Assembly: GCA_031376265.1 (NCBI GenBank)
Contig: JANMDK010000260.1
Coordinates: 1 to 42,435 of the forward strand
Direction: 5' to 3'
DNA: 42,435 nt
Source of the DNA: SZAS-79 sp031376265
GTDB taxonomy: Bacteria; Pseudomonadota; Gammaproteobacteria; Burkholderiales; SG8-39
The notes beneath the pieces were generated by a model. It searched no databases and was not told the DNA's origin. It was given only the letters and a program-made list of their open reading frames with translations. The translations under genes were made by a program, and so were the position numbers. This document shows, in pieces, positions 6,793 to 17,151 of this stretch; position 1 is the first letter of the stretch, and each line of letters opens with the position of its first letter.

Positions 6793-8330
6793 AACTCGCT
6801 TCCTTCCTCGCCACGCACGCGAAAGCGACACCCGACAAGGTCGCCGTGATCTGCGCCGGCGAGCGGCTGACTTTCGGCGAACTCGATGTGACGACCGACC
6901 GGCTTTCGAACGCGCTGCGCTCCAAAGGCGTCGGCATCGGCGACCGGGTGGCGATCCAGCTGCAGAACACGGTCGAGTTCGTGCGGGCGTTCCTCGCGAT
7001 CACCAAGGCGGGCGGCATTGCGGTCCCGGTCAATACCCGGCTCGCGCCGGGGGAGATCGCCTACATCCTCGCCGACAGCGCGCCCAAGGCGGTTTTCCTT
7101 TCGGACGAGACGCGCGAGGTGTTCGAGAAGGCGGCAACGAACGCAAAGGAAGTCCTCCGAATCGCAGCCGGCACGGCCCGGGCCGGCGAGTTCTCGATCG
7201 CGGACCTCATCGCCGAGGGCGCGTCCGGCACGCCGAAAGTGCCGCCGGAATTCGACGACAACCTCATCGTCTACACCTCGGGCACCACCGGCAAGCCCAA
7301 GGGCGCGATCATCACGCAGGCCAATTCGATCATCCCAAACGGCTACCTCAACGCAATCCAGTACGGCATCTCGGACCGGGACAGGCAGCTGGTGACCACG
7401 CCGCTGGCGCATCGCACCGGCTTTGCGCGGATGGCCAACATGATCCTGCACGGCTGCACGCTGGTCGTGATGCCACGGTTCGACGCTGCCGGCGCGGCCG
7501 CGATGGTGCGCGACGAGAAGATCACGGTGATCGGCATCGTACCCACGGTGGGCCGAATGCTGCTGCCGGAGATCGAGGCGAACCCGGCGAATTTCGCCAC
7601 GGTGGAAGTCATCCTCGCCACCGGCGAGGCTTTCCCGATGGAGATCAAGCAGCGCATCCACAGGGCGCTGCCAAAAGTGCGGCTGTACTCGTTCTTCGCG
7701 ATGACCGAAGTCGGCGGCCTTACGCTGCTCGGTCCGGAGGAGCAGTTCACCCACCCGAATTCGCTCGGCCGCCTCAACCCGGGCGCGGAGGTGCGGCTGG
7801 TCGGCACCGACGGCAACGACGTCCCGACAGGCGAAGTCGGCGAAATGTGGGTGCGCACCGGCGAGCCGGGGCGCTTTCTCACCATGCGCTGCTACTTCAA
7901 CAAGCCGAAGGAAACCGCCGAGACGATCCGTGACGGCTGGGTCGCCACCGGCGACATGGCGAGGATCGAGCCCGACGGCCACCTCTACATCATGGACCGC
8001 AAGAAGGACATGGTGCTGTCCGGCGGCTACAACATCTATTCCAAGGAAGTCGAGCTGGTGCTGCAGGCGCATCCGGCAGTCCAGGATGCCGCGGTCATCG
8101 GCGTGCCGGACGCGGTTTACGGAGAATCGGTCGCAGCGTTCGTCGAGCTGCGGCCCGGCATGAAAGCCTCCGCGGACGAGATCGTGACCCACTGCCGCGA
8201 CCGCATCGCCGGCTACAAGAAACCCAAGCACGTCCGGTTCCTCGCGCCGCTGCCGCGCAACAGCACCGGCAAGGTGCAGAAATTCGAGCTCCGCAGGTCG
8301 TTTGCCGCAGAAGAGGGGAAGACCGGATGA
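6789..8330 (+). CDS. AMP-forming acyl-CoA synthetase, second copy (GTG start)
   Basis: This 513-residue paralogue of the ligase at 3062 has the same motifs: YTSGTTGKPKG, FFAMTEVGG, GWVATGDMARIEPDG, DRKKDMVLSGGYNIYSKEVE and STGKVQKFELR. I choose GTG 6789, which overlaps the preceding Bug stop as GTGA. The resulting MKLASFLATHAKATPDK matches the paralogue's MKLAAFLAAHALATPGR; the next in-frame ATG options would remove conserved sequence or extend into the Bug gene. Translational coupling to the Bug gene on one side and the next Bug gene on the other (ATGA) gives a tight binding protein-ligase-binding protein unit. It probably activates a related but different acid from the first ligase. Confidence 0.9.
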   Translation: MKLASFLATHAKATPDKVAVICAGERLTFGELDVTTDRLSNALRSKGVGIGDRVAIQLQNTVEFVRAFLAITKAGGIAVPVNTRLAPGEIAYILADSAPKAVFLSDETREVFEKAATNAKEVLRIAAGTARAGEFSIADLIAEGASGTPKVPPEFDDNLIVYTSGTTGKPKGAIITQANSIIPNGYLNAIQYGISDRDRQLVTTPLAHRTGFARMANMILHGCTLVVMPRFDAAGAAAMVRDEKITVIGIVPTVGRMLLPEIEANPANFATVEVILATGEAFPMEIKQRIHRALPKVRLYSFFAMTEVGGLTLLGPEEQFTHPNSLGRLNPGAEVRLVGTDGNDVPTGEVGEMWVRTGEPGRFLTMRCYFNKPKETAETIRDGWVATGDMARIEPDGHLYIMDRKKDMVLSGGYNIYSKEVELVLQAHPAVQDAAVIGVPDAVYGESVAAFVELRPGMKASADEIVTHCRDRIAGYKKPKHVRFLAPLPRNSTGKVQKFELRRSFAAEEGKTG

Positions 8331-9286
8331 AACGCATTTCGATTGCAGTGCTCCTGATGGGGGCCGCTGCGATCGCATTTGCGCAGCCGTATCCATCCAA
8401 GCCGATCCGGATCGTCGCCCCTTTCCCGCCGGGCGGCAGCGCAGACTTCACCGCGCGCGTGATCGCGGAGCATTTCAGCAAGGCGTTCGGCCAGCCGGCA
8501 GTCGTGGAGAACGTGCCGGGCGCCGGCGGCGTGATCGCGGCGGAGCGCAACGCGAAGGCCGCGCCCGACGGCTACACGCTGATCGTCGGCTCGACCGGGA
8601 TCATGTCGGTCAACGCGAGCCTCCTGAAGAACCTCGGCTACGACCCCGCAAAGGACTTCACGCCGGTCTCGCTGGTGATCCGCGTGCCCAGCTACCTGGT
8701 CATCAACCCGAAGGTGCCGGTGAATTCGGTGAAGGAACTTATCGCCTACGCGCGCGCCAATCCCGGCAGGCTCACCTACGCGTCAGCGGGCAACGGCACT
8801 TCGCAGCACACCAATCCCGAGCTCTTCAAGAGCATGGCCAAGACCTTCATCCTGCCGATCACCTATCGCGGCAGCGCGCCGGCCATGGCCGCGCTCATGA
8901 GCGGCGAGGTCGACATGATGATCGAGCTGGGTCCCACGTCGATCCCGCAGATCAGGGCCGGGCGCATCAAGGCGCTCGGCGCCTCTACGGCGCAGCGCAC
9001 GCGCGCGATGCCCGAGATCCCCACCATCGCGGAGTCGGGGCTGCCCGGGTTCGACGCGTTCACCTGGTTCGGCATCGCCGGCCCGCCCGGCATGCCGCGC
9101 GACATCGTGCTCAGGCTGCATGCCGAGATCGTCAACGCGGTCGCGCCGCCGGAGGTGCGCTCGCGGCTGGAGGCGGTCGGCGCCGAAGTCGTCGCAAACA
9201 CGCCGGAGGAGTTCGCCGAGTTCCAGAAGCAGGAAGCGGCCAAGTGGGCGAAGGTCGTGCGGGACGCGGGCATCCGGCCGGAGTAG
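8327..9286 (+). CDS. Bug/TctC-family substrate-binding protein, second copy
   Basis: This 319-residue protein has a signal peptide (MKRISIAVLLMGAAAIAFA), then the family opening QPYPSKPIRIVAPFPPGG, APDGYTLIVGSTG, and a Gly/Asn-rich SAGNGTSQHTNPELF loop. ATG 8327 overlaps the stop of the ligase (ATGA), so it is translationally coupled. It is the last gene of the acyl-CoA operon. The ligand is not predictable; pairing with the second ligase suggests the two serve the same acid. Confidence 0.9.
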   Translation: MKRISIAVLLMGAAAIAFAQPYPSKPIRIVAPFPPGGSADFTARVIAEHFSKAFGQPAVVENVPGAGGVIAAERNAKAAPDGYTLIVGSTGIMSVNASLLKNLGYDPAKDFTPVSLVIRVPSYLVINPKVPVNSVKELIAYARANPGRLTYASAGNGTSQHTNPELFKSMAKTFILPITYRGSAPAMAALMSGEVDMMIELGPTSIPQIRAGRIKALGASTAQRTRAMPEIPTIAESGLPGFDAFTWFGIAGPPGMPRDIVLRLHAEIVNAVAPPEVRSRLEAVGAEVVANTPEEFAEFQKQEAAKWAKVVRDAGIRPE

Positions 9287-9326
9287 CGGCACCGGCTGCT
9301 GTGCCCTGATCGTATTACAGATTCCA

Positions 9327-9350
9327 ATTGTATCCCTTACGTAGTACAAT
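9327..9350 (+). promoter_or_regulatory. Palindromic operator/-10 region of the XRE-nucleotidyltransferase operon
   Basis: ATTGTA (9327-9332) and TACAAT (9345-9350) form an inverted repeat with a 12-base spacer just upstream of the start codon at 9357. TACAAT is also a good -10 hexamer, and TTCCAA (9322-9327) sits 17 bases upstream of it as a weak -35. Transcription from it would begin at or next to the ATG, giving a leaderless or nearly leaderless message. Autorepression by the encoded XRE protein at this dyad is the natural inference. Confidence 0.45.
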
Positions 9351-9356
9351 GCGTGA

Positions 9357-9929
9357 ATGGATTTCCCTGCTGTTGCCGCCCCCGACATTCCCGACCTCGC
9401 ATCCCAGCTTGGGCGGCAGGCGCTCGCCGCCAGGAAGGGGAAGGGGCTTTCCATCCGTGCAGCCGCGGAGTTGATCCGGTGCTCCCCCCGATTCCTGCAT
9501 GAACTCGAGCGCGGCAAGGCGACGTCGAGGATGGACAAGGTGCAGCAGGCACTGACAGGGCTGGGGCTTCGGCTGGCGGTGCGCGAAAGCAGTGCGGAAA
9601 CGAGTTCCCGGCCCTTGGCGCAAGCCGAAGCACGCGCAGCGCAAATGCTGCGCGAGGAGAAGCTGGCGCGCGCGCACGACCGGATCGCAGTCCTGCTCGC
9701 GCTTGGGAAGATCCCGGCAAGCGATGTCGCGCGCGCCCGCAGCCAGGTGCGCAAGTGGGCAGACCAGCAGATCTGCAGCCAGTGGTACATCGATCGATGG
9801 AGCGCAATCCTCGCCGGTTCCAAACGCGAAATCGCCTCGCGGATCGTCGCGCTGGAAAAGGAGGAAGCAAAGGCGTTGTTCCAGAACACGCCGTTCGGTT
9901 TCCTGGTGCGCGATTTCCTGCGCGCATGA
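9357..9929 (+). CDS. XRE/HipB-like helix-turn-helix protein with C-terminal extension, probable antitoxin
   Basis: This 190-residue protein has a HipB-like HTH domain in about residues 15-70 (a QALAARKGKGLSIRAAAELI helix pair and a FLHELERGK recognition helix). A second region of about 115 residues carries helices (MLREEKLARAHDR, ARSQVRKWADQQ) and ends in FQNTPFGFLVRDFLRA. No ribosome binding site is visible before ATG 9357, in line with a leaderless start. It overlaps the next gene as ATGA. The order of HTH protein then nucleotidyltransferase-like protein is that of type II or IV toxin-antitoxin modules, with this protein as regulator and neutraliser. The family of the C-terminal part was not recognised with certainty. 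Confidence 0.7.
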   Translation: MDFPAVAAPDIPDLASQLGRQALAARKGKGLSIRAAAELIRCSPRFLHELERGKATSRMDKVQQALTGLGLRLAVRESSAETSSRPLAQAEARAAQMLREEKLARAHDRIAVLLALGKIPASDVARARSQVRKWADQQICSQWYIDRWSAILAGSKREIASRIVALEKEEAKALFQNTPFGFLVRDFLRA

Positions 9930-10501
9930 ACCTCGCGCAACTCGACCGCCTGTTCACCGAGGTTTCGAGAAAGCACCGCGTCAGGACCTTTGTCGTCATG
10001 GGCAGCCTCACGGTTCTAGCGTTGATCAACGAGCGGAAGATTCCCGATGCGATGACAGTTTCGGCGGAGGTCGACGCCTATCCCGAGAACGACCCGGGCC
10101 GCGCGTTCGAGATAGCCGACGATTTCGGGCTGGGCAGCGAGTTCGAGCAGGAAAACGGCTACTACTTCGACGCCGTTTCACCTGCCCTGCCGACGCTTCC
10201 AGACGATTGGGAGCAGCGCCTCATTCCCGTGCCGTTGCCCGGCGGCACGCTGGTGAAGTTCATCGAGCCGCACGATGCGGCCCTCGCCAAGTACTCGCGC
10301 GGCGCGCCGAAGGACATGCAGTGGATCCGGGCGGGCATAGACGCATCGGTCCTGTCGGTTGCAACGCTCGAGTACCGGTTCAGGCAAACAGTCTTTGCGG
10401 ACGACGCCGAGCGCGAAAGGGTGCGCGAGGCGATTGCAGGTGAAGTCGCGCGCGCGGAGGCGAAGGCGACGCGCAGCGCGAGCCGGCGGCCAATAATCTG
10501 A
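9926..10501 (+). CDS. DUF6036/nucleotidyltransferase-like protein, probable toxin partner
   Basis: This 191-residue protein starts at ATG 9926, inside the stop of the XRE gene. The N-terminal FVVMGSLTVLA (G26, S27) and the later VSAEVDAYP (E48, D50) look like the GS...D/E-x-D metal site of the nucleotidyltransferase fold seen in MenT/AbiEii-type toxins. The first acidic residue is Glu rather than Asp. The mid part (PLPGGTLVKFIEPHDAALAK, then RGAPKDMQW) matches the DUF6036 layout as I recall it. It probably acts as a nucleotidyltransferase-type toxin or an inert relative held by the upstream regulator. Toxicity is inferred from context only. Confidence 0.65.
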   Translation: MNLAQLDRLFTEVSRKHRVRTFVVMGSLTVLALINERKIPDAMTVSAEVDAYPENDPGRAFEIADDFGLGSEFEQENGYYFDAVSPALPTLPDDWEQRLIPVPLPGGTLVKFIEPHDAALAKYSRGAPKDMQWIRAGIDASVLSVATLEYRFRQTVFADDAERERVREAIAGEVARAEAKATRSASRRPII

Positions 10502-10575
10502 AACATTACATTTCGTAGAGTCAATGGCCAAGCGGCTATAAAGTCAGTTTGTTTTCCGGAATAGGAAAATTGTAT

Positions 10576-10928
10576 TCAGGGCAGGAGGTGCCTGCCGAAG
10601 AATGCCGCGATCCGACGGTTGACCTCGGGCACCTCTTTCGCGCGATCGAATCCGGGCGGATCGTTGATCAGGTCGCCGATCAATCCGGTCAACCCCGGCA
10701 GCACCGGCGATAGCAGCGCGCCGTGGCCGCCGCCGGCAAAGTCAGCGATGCGCTCGCACTTCGTGCAGGCCTGAAGCACCGGATCGCTGTGGAATTTCGG
10801 CAGCAGCCACTTGTCCTGCCGGGCGGTCACGAGCCCAAGCGGCACTTTTGGATTGGCGCAGGCTGGACGGCCAGCGCCAATAATGCGATCGCCAGGCGCA
10901 AAAAGGTGCTGCCTCGTTTCGGGTTCAT
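10576..10928 (-). pseudogene. Remnant of a secreted alpha/beta hydrolase (internal deletion and frameshift)
   Basis: The minus strand has a good ribosome binding site (GGGAGGACAGG) and ATG at 10928 opening a signal peptide, MNPKRGSTFLRLAIALLALAV. That frame stops after 33 codons. In another frame, starting within the same stretch, a hydrolase C-terminus runs to 10576: a PLGLVTARQDKWLLP strand and acid region, then GGGHGALLSP with the catalytic His, and a C-terminal helix. The whole middle of the enzyme, including the nucleophile elbow, is missing, and the two ends are out of frame. The simplest reading is a deletion that fused the leader to the tail. It may have been a dienelactone-hydrolase or esterase-like protein. 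Confidence 0.6.
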
Positions 10929-10941
10929 TTCCTGTCCTCCC

Positions 10942-11076
10942 TCAATTGCCTCGCGGCGCGATCCAGGCAGCGGCGTCGGCCGGATCGCGATAGCCGTACG
11001 ACGGGTGCACCGTCACGTCCTGGCCCGCGATGCGCTTGCGGATCCGCCCGAAGAGGGCCCTGAGGCGGTTGCTCAC
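10942..11076 (-). CDS. Short open frame of 44 residues downstream of a Bug gene, possibly a gene fragment
   Basis: A GTG at 11076, ten bases after the Bug stop, opens 44 residues beginning MSNRLRALFGRIRKRIAGQD and containing a VTVHPSYGYRDPADAAAW segment. It then stops inside the leader of the hydrolase remnant. Codon choice looks coding-like and the N-terminus looks like the start of a larger protein, so I read it as a truncated gene in a decaying stretch. The parent family was not recognised with confidence. Confidence 0.3.
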   Translation of the reverse strand: MSNRLRALFGRIRKRIAGQDVTVHPSYGYRDPADAAAWIAPRGN

Positions 11077-11085
11077 GTCGAGCGC

Positions 11086-12048
11086 CTATTCGACCTTGAG
11101 GCCGACCTGGCGCGCCACATCGCGCCAGCGGGCGATCTCGTTGCGGATGATCGGCGTGAACTCTGCGGCGGAACCGCCCGCGGGCTCCAGGCCGTCGCTT
11201 GCGAGGATCTTCCTGACCTCGTCGGACTTGAGCGCCTCGTTCACTTCCTTGTTGAGGCGCTCGACGATTTCCGGCGGCAGGCCCTTGGGACCGACGAGCC
11301 CGTGCCAGTTGGTCACCTCGTAGCTCGGGTAGCCGGATTCGGCCACGGTGGGCACCTCGGGCGCCGCGGCGATGCGTTTGGGCGTCGTCATGGCGAGCGC
11401 CCTCAGCCGACCGGACTTCACGTGTTGCAGGGTCGTCGCGACGCTGCCCAGGATCATCTGCGTGTTGCCGGCCACGGTGTCGGCGAGCGCCGGGCCGGTG
11501 CCTTTGTACGGCACATGGATCATCTTAAGGCCGGCCACGCGGAGGAAATACTCGGTGGCCACATGCACGTGGCTGCCGTTTCCGGAGGACGCATAGGCGA
11601 ATTTCGAAGGGTCGGCCTTGGCCAGCGCGACGAACTCCTGCAGCGTGTTGGCAGGCACGCCCGGATGCACCGCCACCACATAGGGGCCGCGCGAGAGCTG
11701 CACGATCGGCGTGATGTCGTTCATCGAATCGAACGAGAGCTTGTACACGCTCGGGTTGACCGTGTAGCTCGCCGCGTTGACCAGCAGCGTGTAGCCGTCG
11801 GGCGGAGACTTCACCACCAGCTCGGCACCGAGCGTGCTGCCTGCGCCCGGCCGGTTGTCGACCACCACCTGCGTGCCAAGCTGCTCGCCGAGCTTCCTGG
11901 CGATGACGCGCGCGATGAAATCGGTGCCGCCGCCCGGCGCAAACCCGACGACGATCCTAATCGGCTTCGCGGGGTAGGGCTGCGCATGCAACGCCCCCGC
12001 AGCGACGACCGCGAAAAGCATTGCGCACCATAGAGCGAATCGTTTCAT
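11086..12048 (-). CDS. Bug/TctC-family substrate-binding protein (orphan, minus strand)
   Basis: This 320-residue periplasmic binding protein starts at ATG 12048 after a GGGGG stretch. The signal peptide covers residues 1-22 (ending AGALHA). The mature start is QPYPAKPIRIVVGFAPGGGTD, followed by PPDGYTLLVNAASYTVNPSVY and YASSGNGSHVHVATEYF. It lies alone, between decayed gene fragments and a divergent membrane protein, without ligase or transporter partners. This is typical of the expanded orphan Bug genes of Burkholderiales. The ligand is unknown. Confidence 0.9.
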   Translation of the reverse strand: MKRFALWCAMLFAVVAAGALHAQPYPAKPIRIVVGFAPGGGTDFIARVIARKLGEQLGTQVVVDNRPGAGSTLGAELVVKSPPDGYTLLVNAASYTVNPSVYKLSFDSMNDITPIVQLSRGPYVVAVHPGVPANTLQEFVALAKADPSKFAYASSGNGSHVHVATEYFLRVAGLKMIHVPYKGTGPALADTVAGNTQMILGSVATTLQHVKSGRLRALAMTTPKRIAAAPEVPTVAESGYPSYEVTNWHGLVGPKGLPPEIVERLNKEVNEALKSDEVRKILASDGLEPAGGSAAEFTPIIRNEIARWRDVARQVGLKVE

Positions 12049-12162
12049 GCGTGTACCCCCTAAGGTTATGCGGATTTTCCCTCTCCGCTTGGCGGCCATT
12101 ATCGCTGGCAGGCGCCGCGGAAAACTGGCAGGATCGCTGATCGCATTTCGCGGCCGCCAAGA

Positions 12163-13173
12163 ATGAACGCGACCTGTCCGTGGTGCAATGCGCCTCGCGA
12201 TGCCGGGCCGAGCTGTCCCGGCTGCGGTGCCAATTACGCCAAGGCCGAAGCGATCAAGGCGCATGGCCGGGCGGCGGTTCCGGATGCAGCAGCCTCCGCG
12301 GCCGCGGTGCGAATCGAGCCGGAAGCCTCTGTGCTCGACCTCGAACTCGACGTCGACAACCCGAAGGACGAATGGCGCCTCGTCGACGATGCGGCACTCG
12401 AGTGGAAATTCTGCGTCTTCGCGATCCCCGTCTCGCTGCTGCTGGCGCTGGTTTTCCATTCGTCGGGCCTCTTCGCCAGCCTGCAGCGCATCTTCCTGAC
12501 CATGCCGGTGCACGAGCTCGGGCACGCGACGGCGGCCTGGTTCTGCGGATTCGCCGCGATCCCCACGGTCTGGAAGACGATCGTCCCCGAGACGCGCGGA
12601 TTCATCGCGCCGGTTCTCCTGCTCGGCGGGCTCGGCTACCTGGGCTGGCGCGGCTGGGTCGCGGAGAACCGGGTCGTGGTCGGCGTCGCTTGCGGCCTTG
12701 CGCTGCTCCAGATGGTGCTGACGTTAGGCATCAGCCCGAAGACCGCCCGCATCATCATCGTCTTCGGCGGCGACGGCGTCGGGATGATCCTCGCGACGCT
12801 GCTGATGGGCAGCTTCTTCTTCGGCAAGCGCACCCAGCTCTACAAGGGGTCGCTGCGCTGGGGATTCGTGGTGATCGGGGCGGTGGCGTTCGTCGACATT
12901 CTCTCGACCTGGGTCAAGGGCAGGTTCGACTGGGACGCAATTCCGCTCGGCAGCCAGGACGGCCAGGACGCCGACCCGGCGGTGCTGGTGCAGGAGTACG
13001 GCTGGACGCTCGGCGGCATGGTGAACCGCTATCTCACGCTCGGCATCCTGTGCCTGATCGCGCTCTCGCTTGTGTACGCGTGGGGCGTTCGGCGCGCGGC
13101 GAAGGAGCGCGATTCGCGCATTGCTTCCGGACGGCTGGCCGAGCGCCTCGCCGTCCGGCCGGGCAGTGCCTGA
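12163..13173 (+). CDS. Membrane protein with N-terminal zinc ribbon and HELGH motif (M50-like metalloprotease candidate)
   Basis: The 336-residue protein begins with a zinc ribbon, C5-x-x-C8 and C18-x-x-C21. An acidic linker follows to about residue 80, then several membrane segments. H117-E-L-G-H121 lies at the start of a hydrophobic helix (MPVHELGHATAAWF), as in site-2-protease (M50) enzymes. A later membrane segment contains FGGDG, which could supply the third metal ligand, though the canonical NxxPxxPLDG is not seen. It ends with a basic tail. It would act in the inner membrane, cutting membrane-bound substrates, or be a non-proteolytic relative. It is transcribed away from the Bug gene and stops before a terminator for the opposing operon. 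Confidence 0.65.
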   Translation: MNATCPWCNAPRDAGPSCPGCGANYAKAEAIKAHGRAAVPDAAASAAAVRIEPEASVLDLELDVDNPKDEWRLVDDAALEWKFCVFAIPVSLLLALVFHSSGLFASLQRIFLTMPVHELGHATAAWFCGFAAIPTVWKTIVPETRGFIAPVLLLGGLGYLGWRGWVAENRVVVGVACGLALLQMVLTLGISPKTARIIIVFGGDGVGMILATLLMGSFFFGKRTQLYKGSLRWGFVVIGAVAFVDILSTWVKGRFDWDAIPLGSQDGQDADPAVLVQEYGWTLGGMVNRYLTLGILCLIALSLVYAWGVRRAAKERDSRIASGRLAERLAVRPGSA

Positions 13174-13179
13174 AAAGGC

Positions 13180-13204
13180 AAAAAAAGCCCGCCGAAGCGG
13201 GCTT
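13180..13204 (-). terminator. Rho-independent terminator of the molybdenum hydroxylase operon
   Basis: Read on the minus strand, a GC stem (AAGCCCGC with GCGGGCTT, 13204-13185) closes a four-base loop and is followed by a run of seven T. It lies about 40 bases past the stop of the FAD-subunit gene. On the plus strand the hairpin follows the metalloprotease-like gene but lacks a T run. Confidence 0.8.
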
Positions 13205-13218
13205 GTCACGACATGGCA

Positions 13219-13248
13219 AATTAATTCGGCTCTGACCCGATTTATTTC
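13219..13248. repeat. REP-like repeat (GGGTCAGAG core) overlapping a stop codon
   Basis: On the minus strand this reads AAATAAATCGGGTCAGAGCC and then GAATTAATTT. The same core, AAAT-GGGTCAGAG-C-AATT, occurs at 39603-39626. The repeat supplies the TAA stop of the FAD-subunit gene at 13244-13242. Confidence 0.6.
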
Positions 13249-14042
13249 CCAAGGGCCTGCGCGACGGCGCGCTTGGCCATCACCGTGATGATGTGCGCGC
13301 GGTACTCGGCCGAGCCGTGCAGGTCGGAGTTGAGATCCGCGGCCTTCACTGTGCCGGCCGGAACTGCGTCGGGCTCGAACTTGGCGGAGAGCGCCTTCTC
13401 GATGGCGGTCGCGCGGAACACGGACGAGGCCGCGCCGGTGACCGCGACCCGCACACCGCTCGAGGTATCGGCCACGAACACGCCGACCAGCGCGAAGCGC
13501 GAGGCCGGGTTCTTGAATTTCATGTAGCCGGCGCGCTTGGCGGTGGGGAAGGTGACCGCGGTGATCAGCTCGCCGGGCTCCAATGCGGTCTCGAACAGGC
13601 CCTTGAAGAAATCGTCGGCCGCGATCTTGCGCTTGTTGGTGGTGATGATCGCGCCAAGTCCCAATACTGCGGCCGGGTAGTCGGCCGCTGGATCGTTGTT
13701 GGCGAGCGATCCGCCGAGCGTGCCCATGTGCCGCACCTGGCGGTCGCCGATGCCGCCGGCGAGGCGCGCCAGCACCGGGATCATCTTCTTGACGTCGGCG
13801 TTGGCCTCGACCTCCGCATGGCGGGCCATCGCGCCGATGGTCACGGTCGATCCGTCGGCCTTGATGCTTGCCAGGTCCTTGATGCCGCCGAGGTCGATGA
13901 GGTCTGTGGGCGAGGCGAGGCGCAGCTTCATCGCCTGAACGAGGCTCTGGCCGCCGGCGAGGATCTTGCCGTCGCCATGCTTGCCGGCGAGCGACACCGC
14001 GTCGCCGAGGGTGGAGGGCTTGTGGTAGGTGAATGCGTGCAT
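13242..14042 (-). CDS. FAD-binding (medium) subunit of a xanthine dehydrogenase/CO dehydrogenase-family molybdenum hydroxylase
   Basis: This 266-residue protein has the two FAD loops of the CoxM/CutM family, AGGQSL near residue 30 and TLGGSLANNDPAADYP near residue 110. A C-terminal CO-dehydrogenase flavoprotein domain follows. It receives electrons from the 2Fe-2S clusters of the small subunit and passes them to an acceptor. It is the last gene of a three-gene operon, 12 bases after the large-subunit gene. Its stop codon lies inside a REP-like repeat, so the extreme C-terminus (ALGK) may have been trimmed by repeat insertion. Confidence 0.92.
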   Translation of the reverse strand: MHAFTYHKPSTLGDAVSLAGKHGDGKILAGGQSLVQAMKLRLASPTDLIDLGGIKDLASIKADGSTVTIGAMARHAEVEANADVKKMIPVLARLAGGIGDRQVRHMGTLGGSLANNDPAADYPAAVLGLGAIITTNKRKIAADDFFKGLFETALEPGELITAVTFPTAKRAGYMKFKNPASRFALVGVFVADTSSGVRVAVTGAASSVFRATAIEKALSAKFEPDAVPAGTVKAADLNSDLHGSAEYRAHIITVMAKRAVAQALGK

Positions 14043-14054
14043 GTCGTTTGCTCC

Positions 14055-16418
<2,364 letters not shown>

Positions 16419-16458
16419 GCTTTTGTCTCCAGGTTCTTGTATGGGGGTCGCCGGCGCC

Positions 16459-16932
16459 TTACTTGGCCATCGCCTTGGCGCCCGCGGCGATCGATTTGAC
16501 GATGTTGTGGTAGCCGGTGCAGCGGCACAGGTTGCCTTCGAGCCCATCGCGGATCTCGGTCTCGGACAGGTTCGGGCGGCCCTTGGCCAGGTCGATGGCG
16601 TTCATCACCATGCCGGGGGTGCAGAAGCCGCACTGCAGGCCGTGGTTTTCCTTGAAGGCGGCCTGCATCGGGTGCAGCGTGCCGTCGGCCGCCGCAACGC
16701 CTTCGATGGTGAGGATGTCCGCGCCCTGCGCCTGCATGGCGACCATCGAGCAGGATTTCACCGCCTTGCCGTTCATGTGCACGGTGCAGGCGCCGCACTG
16801 TGCGGTATCGCAGCCGACGTGCGTGCCGGTGAGGCGCAGCTCCTCGCGGATGTAGGTCACGAGCAGCGTGCGCTCCTCGACCTCGGCCGAAGTGGGTTTG
16901 CCGTTGACGGTCATGGAAACTTTGATGGACAT
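16459..16932 (-). CDS. 2Fe-2S small subunit of the molybdenum hydroxylase
   Basis: This 157-residue protein has the plant-type ferredoxin cluster ligands C41, C46, C49 and C61, and the second cluster in the all-helical domain (C101-GF-C104-TPG and C136-R-C138-TGY). All eight Cys are present. A strong AAGGAGG precedes ATG 16932. It transfers electrons from the molybdenum centre of the large subunit to FAD. It is the first gene of the operon, with 40 bases before the large subunit. Confidence 0.95.
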   Translation of the reverse strand: MSIKVSMTVNGKPTSAEVEERTLLVTYIREELRLTGTHVGCDTAQCGACTVHMNGKAVKSCSMVAMQAQGADILTIEGVAAADGTLHPMQAAFKENHGLQCGFCTPGMVMNAIDLAKGRPNLSETEIRDGLEGNLCRCTGYHNIVKSIAAGAKAMAK

Positions 16933-17036
16933 GAATCCTCCTTGCTCTTGGATATGGGGCTTGCGTTTGCGGATTTTTTTCTTGGCGGGCCGGCCGGGGC
17001 AGTTAGTTCGATCGATGCGCGGTCGGTGGAGTTCGG

Positions 17037-17065
17037 ATGCTAGCTCACGGCCTATGCCCCTGCAA
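17037..17065 (-). promoter_or_regulatory. Putative sigma70 promoter of the molybdenum hydroxylase operon
   Basis: On the minus strand TTGCAG (17065-17060) and TAGCAT (17042-17037) are spaced by 17 bases, about 105 bases before the small-subunit start codon. The rest of the 16933-17151 intergenic region shows no gene. Confidence 0.35.
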
Positions 17066-17151
17066 CGTCAGACACCCGTCAGGTTAACGAAAGCTGGTGG
17101 CAAAGCCCCACTGCTAGCGTCCTGTCCCTTCCGACAAAGGGCGTCCGCACG

